Origin: DATAFT01 sp035544635
Lineage (GTDB): Bacteria > Acidobacteriota > Thermoanaerobaculia > Multivoradales > Multivoraceae
Length of the DNA: 29,684 nucleotides
Direction: 5' to 3'
NCBI GenBank assembly: GCA_035544635.1
Contig: DATKDQ010000131.1
Coordinates: 1 to 29,684, forward strand
Below, one piece after another: positions 16,242-22,935 of this stretch; position 1 is the stretch's first letter; every line of letters begins with the position of its first letter. The position numbers and the translations under genes were made by a program. Below the pieces are notes generated by a model. It searched no databases. It was not told the origin of the DNA and saw only the letters and a list, made by a program, of their open reading frames with translations.

Positions 16242-17245
16242 AGGCCTTCCTCCTGGGGAAGATCGAACATCAGGTTCATGCACTGCACGGCTTGGCCGGA
16301 GGCGCCCTTGACCAGATTGTCGAGCGCGGCGAACGCGATCACCAGCCGGTCGGCGGGCGCGGCGAGGACCGCCACGTCGCAGAAGTTCGACCCCTGCGTC
16401 GCCTTGGTCTCGGGCAGCTTGTCGGTCAGCAACCGCACGAAGGGGGCGCTTTCGTAGCACCGGCGGTAGACGTCTTCCGCCTCGGCCTGCTCGACCGCAG
16501 CGGCGGTGCGCAGGTAGCAGGTGGCGAGGATGCCGCGCGTCATCGGGATCAGGTGCGGCGTGAACCATACCGCTTCGCCGGCCCCGGCGTCGGCGAACGC
16601 CTGCTGCATCTCCGGGGTGTGGCGATGACGCCCGGCGCTGTACGGCTTGACGTTCTCGTTCACCTCGCCGAAGTGGGTGTTGGCTCCCGGGTTGCGGCCG
16701 GCTCCCGACACGCCGGACTTGGCGTCGACGACGAGCGGCGCGCCCGGCTCGCGCCAGCCGAGCGCGGGCAGAACGGCGAGGATCGCCGCGGTCGGGTAGC
16801 AGCCGGGGCACGCCACCAGGCGAGCAGCCGCGATCGCACCGGCGTTGAGCTCGGGCAGGCCGTAGACGGCCTCGGCGAGGAGCTGGGGCGCCCGGTGCGC
16901 GCCGTACCAGCGCTCGTGGACGGCCGCGTCGCGCAGCCGGAAGTCCGCGGCGATGTCGATCACGCGCGCGCCCGCGGCGAGGAGCGCCGGGGCGCCCTCC
17001 TGCGAGAGCCCGTGCGGCAGCGCGAGGAAGACCACGTCCGAGCGCCGCGCCAGCTCCTCCCAGTGCGGCGCCTCCATCACCAGGTCGCTGAACGAGCGCA
17101 GGCTGGGGAACGACTCGTCGACCCGGCGCCCCTGCTGCTGGCTCGCCGTGACCGCCACGATCTCGACTTGGGGATGGCTCGACAGCAGCCGCATCAGCTC
17201 GCCGCCGCCGTACCCGGACGCCCCCACGATGCTGGCCTTGATCAT
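16217..17245 (-). CDS. argC: N-acetyl-gamma-glutamyl-phosphate reductase
   Basis: This NADPH-dependent enzyme reduces N-acetylglutamyl phosphate to the semialdehyde. The 342-residue protein begins MIKASIVGASGYGGGELMRL with the nucleotide-binding glycine loop (8-14). The catalytic Cys149 is in ACPGCYPTA, and VDAKSGVSGAGR and HRHTPEM follow. The ATG at 17245 has GAGG 5 nt upstream; an in-frame TTG at 17263 is the less likely alternative. It is the first gene of argCJBDHR, with the promoter and two ARG-box-like operators immediately upstream. argF and argG are not in this window. Confidence 0.95.
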   Translation of the reverse strand: MIKASIVGASGYGGGELMRLLSSHPQVEIVAVTASQQQGRRVDESFPSLRSFSDLVMEAPHWEELARRSDVVFLALPHGLSQEGAPALLAAGARVIDIAADFRLRDAAVHERWYGAHRAPQLLAEAVYGLPELNAGAIAAARLVACPGCYPTAAILAVLPALGWREPGAPLVVDAKSGVSGAGRNPGANTHFGEVNENVKPYSAGRHRHTPEMQQAFADAGAGEAVWFTPHLIPMTRGILATCYLRTAAAVEQAEAEDVYRRCYESAPFVRLLTDKLPETKATQGSNFCDVAVLAAPADRLVIAFAALDNLVKGASGQAVQCMNLMFDLPQEEGLWAPPLFP

Positions 17246-17269
17246 CCGATCCTCGCCCCCCAACGAAGT

Positions 17270-17307
17270 CCGGCATGATTATGCAAGACTATGAAAACTT
17301 ATGCAAA
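17270..17307 (-). promoter_or_regulatory. arg operon promoter with paired ARG boxes
   Basis: Two 18-bp sites, 17290-17307 and 17270-17287, lie 2 bp apart, and each contains TTGCATAA on the minus strand. The first reads TTTGCATAAGTTTTCATA, a good match to the imperfect palindromic ARG box; the second is weaker on its distal side. They overlap a promoter with -35 TTGCAT (17301-17306), 17-bp spacer and -10 CATAAT (17278-17283). ArgR bound here would block RNA polymerase. The leader to the argC ATG would be about 26 nt. Confidence 0.7.
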
Positions 17308-17333
17308 CCGGCCGCGGCCCCGGATCCTGTGGA

Positions 17334-18203
17334 TCAGAGCGCGCCGCGCGTGAGCGGCAGCCCGTGGACGATCGACGCCACGATCGCGACCGCCGACAGG
17401 AGGAGGAGGAGGAGCGCCCAGGCCACGTGGTCGGCGCGCTCGGGGCGCAGCGGATCGAGCCACCGCGCCATGAGCCAGCCGCCGGCGAACCCGCCGAGGT
17501 GCGCCCAGTTGTCGACCCCGCGCATGACGAATCCGAAGAGGAGGAGCGCCACGGCGTAGCCCAGCGCCTGCTGTCCGACCACCGAGCTCCCGGCGCGCCG
17601 GCCGTAGTAGACGAGAGCGCCGAGCAGCCCGAGGATCGCGGCCGACGCGCCCAGGGTCATCGGCGCCGGCGCCAGGATCGGGATACGCAGCGGCAAGAAG
17701 TAGGCGAGCGTCGTGAGCGCGAACCCCGACACCGACGCGACGACGTAGAGGATGACGGCGCGGCCCGCGCCGTAGAGCCGGACCACCGCGGGGACCAGCT
17801 GCCACGCCCACATCATGTTGAAGCCGATGTGGAGCAACCCACCGTGGAGCCACCCGGCGGAGAGCGCCGTCCACCAGCGGCCGTAGCCGTAGACCGGGAT
17901 CGAGCCCGAAGCGCCGAACAGGAAGACGCTGGTCTGGCTCGGTCCGAGGAGACTGAAACCGACCGCCGTCTGCACACCGTCGAGATCGACGAGGAGCATC
18001 AGCAGATAGAGCGCGCCACACGCCGCGATCAATAACTTCGAGAACCCGAGGTCCTCCCCGAGCCGGCGCAGGAGCGGCGCAAAGCCGAGCAGCCCCGGAT
18101 GGGGCCGCCCGCAGCTCCAGCAGCGCTCGTCCTTGACACCCACCAGTCGGCCGCACGACGGGCAGACGACGGAGCCCGTGGTCTGGCGCCGGAACAGCGA
18201 CAT
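17334..18203 (-). CDS. Rhomboid intramembrane protease with N-terminal zinc ribbon
   Basis: The 289-residue protein begins with a cytoplasmic zinc ribbon (Cys14, Cys17, Cys28 and Cys31: CPSCGRL and CWSCGRPHP). A six- to seven-helix rhomboid domain follows. The catalytic Ser187 is in TLGASAAILG and His235 is in NWAHLGGFAGG; HIGFNMMWAW (125-134) is the conserved loop. It would cleave membrane proteins within the bilayer. Its ATG overlaps the stop of the preceding serine hydrolase gene by 1 bp (TGATG), so it is the last gene of xseA-xseB-hydrolase-rhomboid. Its stop lies 27 bp upstream of the arg operators. Confidence 0.88.
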   Translation of the reverse strand: MSLFRRQTTGSVVCPSCGRLVGVKDERCWSCGRPHPGLLGFAPLLRRLGEDLGFSKLLIAACGALYLLMLLVDLDGVQTAVGFSLLGPSQTSVFLFGASGSIPVYGYGRWWTALSAGWLHGGLLHIGFNMMWAWQLVPAVVRLYGAGRAVILYVVASVSGFALTTLAYFLPLRIPILAPAPMTLGASAAILGLLGALVYYGRRAGSSVVGQQALGYAVALLLFGFVMRGVDNWAHLGGFAGGWLMARWLDPLRPERADHVAWALLLLLLSAVAIVASIVHGLPLTRGAL

Positions 18204-19792
18204 CAGCGCCGCCCCGCCGGCCGGAGAGCGCGCACCGCGACCAGCCAGCGCGCGGTGCCGAGCAGGCACCAGGCGGTGAGCACCAGGGTGAGCCAGAAGA
18301 AGGTCGGAGGCAGCGCGGACGCCGGCACGAAGTGCTCGATTCCCTCGCGGCGCGTCGCGATCTCGTCGGTGTACCAGAAGAGCCACCATCCCGCGAGCAG
18401 GGCGAGCGAGACGCCGAGCCGCGTCCAGCGCACCCACGTGTGGCGCTCGACCGGGGCCCACCATGGCCGGGGCTCGAGGCGTCGCTGCCGCTGGCGCCGC
18501 ACGAACGCGCCGCAATCCAGGAGCAAGCCGACGCCGAGCATGATGGCGACGGCGAGCAGGGTGCCTCGCCGCTTGCGCTCCGCCCAGCAGCTCGCGAGCT
18601 CGAGATCGGTGACCCAGCTCCCCCACGCGCACAACAGGTCGGTGGTCATCGCCAGCGCGCGGTCGCTGTTGGTGAGCACGACGAAGCCGTCGCCGCGATC
18701 CGGGGCGGCGGCCAGGATCGAGCGGAAGCCGCGGTTCGCGCCGTTGTGGGAAACGATGCGAGCTCCAGGCACCGCCGGGGCGCCCATGCTGGTTCGGATC
18801 GGAAGGGGCTCCAGTCCGAAGCCGAGCGCGAACCCGCCACCCTCGACGGGGGCGAGCATGGTCTCGATCGTCGACGCCGAGATGCCCACGGCCGCCTGGA
18901 CCTCCGCCGACCAGAGCACCCGGAGGAAGCGCGCCAGATCCCCGGGGGTGGAGTAGAGGCCGCTCGCGGCCTGCTCGCGGAAGCGGTAGGCCGGCAGCCG
19001 CTCGCCCCACCACCCGTGCCCGGTCGCGTTCGACGGGCGCGCGCCGGCCTGGCCCACAGAGGTGGGGGCGGCCGGCGTCTCGAAGCTCGAGCGCGTCATG
19101 CCCAGCGGGCGCAGCACGCGCCGGTCCATGAACGCCGCGAACCTCTCGCCCGTGGTCTCCTCGACCAGCAGCTGCAGGATGGTGTAGCCGCCGCTCGAGT
19201 AGCGCACTCCGGCGCCGGGTGGGGCGACCAGCGCGACGCGGCTGGCGCCCACGGTATCCCCGTCGAGCGAGGCGAGCAGCGGCGGCAGCGCGCGCCACGG
19301 CGCGTAGCCGGGGTAGCCGTGGACGCCGATCCCGGCGCGATGGGCGAGCAGCCGGCGCACGGTGACACCGTCGAGGTCGTACGCGGGCTGTTTCGGGCGC
19401 CAGCTCTCGATGTAGTCCCACACCGGCCGATCCAGATCGATCCGCCCCTCCTCCACCAGGAGCAGGACTCCGAGCGCCGCCACCGGCTTCGAGAGCGAGG
19501 CGACCTGGAACGTGGTCTCGGTTGCCACCGGCTCCTGCGACTCGCGGTCGACGACTCCGGCGGCGCGCTCCCACACCACATTGCCGCGATGCACGATCGC
19601 GGCGGAGGCGCCGGGCACCCGATCGCGCACGAGGAGCGCCGGAAGCTCACGGTCGAACGCCGCCTCGAGCGCGGGAATCGGTCGCGCCGTCGCGCCCGGG
19701 TCTGCGCCCTCCACCGGCCCGGCGAGAAGAAAGAGGGCCAAGAGCGTCCGTGCGGCGGCGCCGATCCTCGGCGCCAACAACAAGCGAGTCAC
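18203..19792 (-). CDS. Beta-lactamase-fold serine hydrolase with C-terminal membrane helices
   Basis: This 529-residue protein begins with a signal peptide (1-30, ending VEGA). The class C beta-lactamase/penicillin-binding fold follows, with the SxxK motif Ser99-Leu-Ser-Lys102 in QVASLSKPV, a YxS/N motif at Tyr198 (RYSSGGYTI) and HNGANRGF as the third motif. After about residue 400 there are three hydrophobic helices (TLLAVAIMLGVGLLLDCGAF, VSLALLAGWWLFWY and FFWLTLVLTAWCLLG). The domain is thus held outside the cytoplasmic membrane. Such proteins are often peptidases or esterases rather than antibiotic-resistance enzymes. It starts with GTG, with GGAG 7 nt upstream, 15 bp after xseB. Confidence 0.83.
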   Translation of the reverse strand: MTRLLLAPRIGAAARTLLALFLLAGPVEGADPGATARPIPALEAAFDRELPALLVRDRVPGASAAIVHRGNVVWERAAGVVDRESQEPVATETTFQVASLSKPVAALGVLLLVEEGRIDLDRPVWDYIESWRPKQPAYDLDGVTVRRLLAHRAGIGVHGYPGYAPWRALPPLLASLDGDTVGASRVALVAPPGAGVRYSSGGYTILQLLVEETTGERFAAFMDRRVLRPLGMTRSSFETPAAPTSVGQAGARPSNATGHGWWGERLPAYRFREQAASGLYSTPGDLARFLRVLWSAEVQAAVGISASTIETMLAPVEGGGFALGFGLEPLPIRTSMGAPAVPGARIVSHNGANRGFRSILAAAPDRGDGFVVLTNSDRALAMTTDLLCAWGSWVTDLELASCWAERKRRGTLLAVAIMLGVGLLLDCGAFVRRQRQRRLEPRPWWAPVERHTWVRWTRLGVSLALLAGWWLFWYTDEIATRREGIEHFVPASALPPTFFWLTLVLTAWCLLGTARWLVAVRALRPAGRR

Positions 19793-19807
19793 TCAGCATC
19801 TCCGGAG

Positions 19808-20071
19808 CTACCCGTCGCCGAGCTTCTCGACGATGTGGCTCACCTCCAGCTCGGCCTTGCGAATCTTGCGGCGACATACCTCGAGCAGCTCCGCGGCCCG
19901 ACCGAGCTCGGAGGCCAGGCGATCGAGATCGACGTCCTCGCGCTCGATGCGCCCGAGGATCTGCTCGAGCTCGGCGAGGGCATCGTTGAACGCGATCTCG
20001 TCCAGCGGCGATGCCGCGGCGACCTCGGCGGCCCCACCGGGATGCGGCGGCTCGCGATCGCGCCCGCTCAC
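19808..20071 (-). CDS. xseB: Exodeoxyribonuclease VII small subunit
   Basis: This 87-residue protein has the XseB helical pattern FNDALAELEQILGRIEREDVDLDRLASELGRAAELLEVCRRK, a two-helix hairpin that coats the large subunit. The N-terminal 25 residues are a variable extension. It starts with GTG in a GTGA overlap with the xseA stop, which ensures coupled synthesis of the two subunits of this single-strand DNA exonuclease. Confidence 0.92.
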   Translation of the reverse strand: MSGRDREPPHPGGAAEVAAASPLDEIAFNDALAELEQILGRIEREDVDLDRLASELGRAAELLEVCRRKIRKAELEVSHIVEKLGDG

Positions 20072-21498
20072 GCTCCATCCTTCCCGGGCGCGGTGCGCCC
20101 GTCGTGGCCGTCGATCGTGCTGGTGAGCCGCCCCTGGGCGAGCTCGGTCGTGATCCGCTCGCCCGGCGCGGTCTGGCGGACGTCGCGCAGGAGCGTCCCG
20201 TCGTGCGCGCGCGTGATGCTGAACCCTCGCGCCAGCGTCCGCTCGGGCCGGAGCTCGGCGGCCAGCCGCTCCAGCGCGCGAACGCGGCCGTCCTCCAGGC
20301 GCAGGCGGGCCTCGACCCGTTCGGCGATGCGGCGCGTCAGTGCTTCGCCGAGCGGGCGACGGCGCTCGAGCGCCCGCGGCGCCGCCCGTCCCAGCCGCGC
20401 ACCCGTCTCGCGCGTCCGATGTCGTGCGGCGCGAATGCAGCCGCGAGCTCCGTTCGCCGTGCGCATGCGCACCTCCTCCAGGCGGCGCGCGCAGGCGGCG
20501 ACCCGATCGGTGGCGAGACGCAGCCGGTGCTCGAGACCCGCCGCGTAGAGCCTCGAACGCGCGATCGGCAGGCGCGCACCTCGATCGAGCGCGCGCTCGA
20601 GCTCGCGAATCCTGGCCTCCGCCTTCTCGAGCCGGTCGACCAAGAGCTCGGCCGCCATGGTCGGCGTCTTCACCGACGTGTGTGCCACCAGGTCGGCGAT
20701 CGACTGGTCGATCTCGTGCCCGAGGCCGGTCAGGACCGGAAAGGGAGCGCGCGCGATCGCTTCGGCCACCACGCGGCTGTCGAAGACCTGGAGGTCGGAG
20801 CGTGCGCCACCGCCGCGCACCAGCACCGCACAGGCGATCTCCGCCCCTCGCAGCGACGACAGAGCGGCGGCCACCCGTACCTCCGCGCCCTGGCCCTGGA
20901 CCGGCGTCGCCGCGAGCACGACCTGGAAGCCGTAGCCGCTCGCCTCGAGCGAGCTCATGAAGTCATGGTACGCCGCACTTCCGACAGAGGTCACGAGCCC
21001 GACCCGCAGCGGCAGCGCGGGAAGCGCTAGCGCGCGATTGCGGTCGAACAACCCCGCGGCGGCGAGCTCGGCGACGAGCTCGCGCCGGCGCCGCTCGAGC
21101 ATGCCCAGCGAGAACACGGGGTCGATCTCGCGCACGACGAGCTGAAGCCGCCCGCCCGCCGCGAACACGTCGACCGCGCCGCGGCACCGCACCTCGCGAC
21201 CTTCGACCAGATCCTGGCCGCTGCGGCGGAGCAGCCTCCTCACGCGCTCGAGGTCGCGGCGGAAGAGGACGCCCTCGAGCCGGCCCACGATGTGGTCGTG
21301 GTCTCCCTTCTCGACCAGCTCGAAGTAGAGGTGACCGCTAGGGCTGAGCCGGATGCGCTGCAGCTCGCCCGCCACCCAAACCGAAGGAAAGGCCTCGCCG
21401 AGGAAGACCTTCAGCTCCTCGGCGAGCTCCGACACGCGGTAGGTACCGATGGGATGGGTGGGGCCCACGGGTGTGGGGTTGGAGGCGGACTGGCCCAC
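20068..21498 (-). CDS. xseA: Exodeoxyribonuclease VII large subunit
   Basis: This 476-residue protein has an N-terminal OB fold (about 20-120: YRVSELAEELKVFLGEAFPSVWVAGEL). The catalytic domain holds GLVTSVGSAAYHDFMSSL, ARGGG-like VLVRGGGARSDLQVFD and GLGHEIDQSIADLVAHTSVKTP, the standard XseA signatures. A long coiled coil follows and then the C-terminal LARGFSITRAHDGTLLRDV. The start is uncertain: GTG at 21498 and GTG at 21468 each lie at the same place in an imperfect 30-bp tandem repeat, and neither has a clear ribosome site. It is the first gene of the xseA-xseB-hydrolase-rhomboid set. Confidence 0.93.
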   Translation of the reverse strand: MGQSASNPTPVGPTHPIGTYRVSELAEELKVFLGEAFPSVWVAGELQRIRLSPSGHLYFELVEKGDHDHIVGRLEGVLFRRDLERVRRLLRRSGQDLVEGREVRCRGAVDVFAAGGRLQLVVREIDPVFSLGMLERRRRELVAELAAAGLFDRNRALALPALPLRVGLVTSVGSAAYHDFMSSLEASGYGFQVVLAATPVQGQGAEVRVAAALSSLRGAEIACAVLVRGGGARSDLQVFDSRVVAEAIARAPFPVLTGLGHEIDQSIADLVAHTSVKTPTMAAELLVDRLEKAEARIRELERALDRGARLPIARSRLYAAGLEHRLRLATDRVAACARRLEEVRMRTANGARGCIRAARHRTRETGARLGRAAPRALERRRPLGEALTRRIAERVEARLRLEDGRVRALERLAAELRPERTLARGFSITRAHDGTLLRDVRQTAPGERITTELAQGRLTSTIDGHDGRTAPGKDGA

Positions 21499-21566
21499 GG
21501 GCGGGCGGTTGGGGGACGAGAACGTGTGCAGGGCCGGTCGAGCCTACTACCTGGTCCGACGACGTG

Positions 21567-22130
21567 CTAGTGGAAGCTCTTGAGGTCGTTCGACGAGGCC
21601 AGCGGGAGAGCGTCCACCCACTCGTCCGCTTCGCTGTCGCCGGCGGTGAACTTCTCGAGGAAGTCTCGCGCCTCCTCCTTCGACTTGAAGAGCCGGAACA
21701 GGAAGGTGTGCCCGGCAGGGGCACCGAAGTAGCTGTAGACCTCGGGCCCCTTCGAGAGATCGAGACCGATGTCGATCTCGCCGTTGATCCCCACGCACGC
21801 CACCGCGATCGCCCGCGACGCCACCGCCAACGCCTTGATCGCGTCGTCGAAGTCGGACAGCTCCTCCTTCGACTGCGGCGTGTGATAGATGCCGATGTTC
21901 GACGCCTCCTCCTCGCCGAGGAGGTTGTACGGCACGTCGTGGAGGTCGAGCGCCTCGCGGGTCTCGCCGGTGGTCACGAACACGTCGTCGGTGCCCCGCA
22001 CCTTGTAGGCGATCGCGAACGCGGCCTCGTCGAGCTTGGTGAACGCCTCGGCCAGGATGCCCTCATCCTCGATCGTGAAGTAGTAGAGGCGCCGCATCAG
22101 GTGACGCGGGTTGGAGACGGAAGCAGCCAT
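21567..22130 (-). CDS. Uncharacterised acidic protein, 187 residues
   Basis: I do not recognise this family. The protein is soluble, acidic and has no signal peptide or membrane segment. It opens MAASVSNPRHLMRRLYYFTIEDEG. It contains a central VACVGINGEIDIGLDLSKGPEVYSYFG stretch and the helical FRLFKSKEEARDFLEKF, and it ends SSNDLKSFH. The internal Met12 (MRRLYYFT) could be the true start. Base and codon use match the neighbouring genes, so it is a real gene. A TAGACT hexamer ends 8 nt before the ATG, suggesting a leaderless single-gene transcript. It lies between xseA and the exported VWFA pair, all on the same strand. Confidence 0.7.
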   Translation of the reverse strand: MAASVSNPRHLMRRLYYFTIEDEGILAEAFTKLDEAAFAIAYKVRGTDDVFVTTGETREALDLHDVPYNLLGEEEASNIGIYHTPQSKEELSDFDDAIKALAVASRAIAVACVGINGEIDIGLDLSKGPEVYSYFGAPAGHTFLFRLFKSKEEARDFLEKFTAGDSEADEWVDALPLASSNDLKSFH

Positions 22131-22138
22131 AGGGGGTC

Positions 22139-22144
22139 AGTCTA
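22139..22144 (-). promoter_or_regulatory. Candidate -10 (TAGACT) for the 187-residue protein gene
   Basis: TAGACT on the minus strand ends 8 nt before the ATG at 22130. No Shine-Dalgarno sequence is present, so leaderless translation is likely. Confidence 0.45.
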
Positions 22145-22200
22145 CCATCGGGCGGACGGCCTCCGAGGCCGCGCGCGACACGCGCCGCTCATCCCCGGCA

Positions 22201-22935
22201 TCAGTGTCGCTTCGAGTGATCGAGGTAGGCGTCGAGCCGCCGGCGCTCCTCCGGGGTCAGCTCGTCGATGGGCAGCAGGAACTCCGCCCCCGGCCCCGGG
22301 ATCGGCACCTGCACTCGCGACAGCGAGTCGTCGAGCGCGGCGCAGTCGAAGCGAACCAGCACCAACGCCATCTGCCGACACAGCGGGACCAAGCGGCCGG
22401 CGAGCCGGCTCTCGATCTGGACCTCGACGCTGGCGGGGGCCTCGACGAGCGTGATGTCATAGCCTCCGGCGTGGCGCTCGAGGCGGATCCGGCCGACCAG
22501 TTCCAGCGTCTGGAGCGGCAGCTCCAGATCGTCTGCCAGCCTTCCCTCGAGGCCGGCCGCCCGCAGCACGGCGTCGAGCTTCCCTCGCCCGGAGAGCTCG
22601 ATCGAGACGCGGACACGGTGGCTCCCGTCCGCCGCCGGCTCGAGCACCGCGCGGTGCCCGACCAGGTCGAGCTGGTGCTCGGGCGACCGCAACGTGACCT
22701 CCATCGGACCGAGAACCACCGGCGCGAGGTCCTCGACGAACTGGCCGTAGGTCCGGTTCAACCTGCTGAACTCGAACTCGTCGGCGAAGGCCACGGGCGC
22801 CGCTCCCACCGCCAGCGCGAGCGCGGCGGCGGACCAGCAACCGCGGCGCCGGAACGGCGCGGAGCGGAGCGCCGTCGCACGCTCCCAGCGCCCGCGGACG
22901 CCGGCAGGAACGGATCGAGGGGGACCGCCGCTCAC
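22201..22935 (-). CDS. Exported protein of unknown function, partner of the VWFA protein
   Basis: This 244-residue protein is not recognised. Starting at the GTG that overlaps the VWFA stop (GTGA at 22932-22935), it has a long, basic signal sequence: RRRGCWSAAALALAVGAAPVAFA with predicted cleavage before DEFEF. The mature part is beta-rich and charged, with repeated strand-like segments (LGPMEVTLRSPEHQLDLVG; HRVRVSIELSGRGKLDAVL). It ends with the helical ELTPEERRRLDAYLDHSKRH, so it probably folds as a periplasmic or outer-membrane-associated beta protein (inference). Translational coupling suggests it acts with the VWFA protein. A GTG at 22968 is an alternative start but would give an unusually long pre-signal region. 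Confidence 0.72.
   Translation of the reverse strand: MSGGPPRSVPAGVRGRWERATALRSAPFRRRGCWSAAALALAVGAAPVAFADEFEFSRLNRTYGQFVEDLAPVVLGPMEVTLRSPEHQLDLVGHRAVLEPAADGSHRVRVSIELSGRGKLDAVLRAAGLEGRLADDLELPLQTLELVGRIRLERHAGGYDITLVEAPASVEVQIESRLAGRLVPLCRQMALVLVRFDCAALDDSLSRVQVPIPGPGAEFLLPIDELTPEERRRLDAYLDHSKRH

Noticed and set aside
18332..20548. Plus-strand open frame of 738 codons opposite the serine hydrolase, xseB and xseA
   Set aside because: It spans several real genes on the other strand and has no recognisable motif; an artefact of high GC content.
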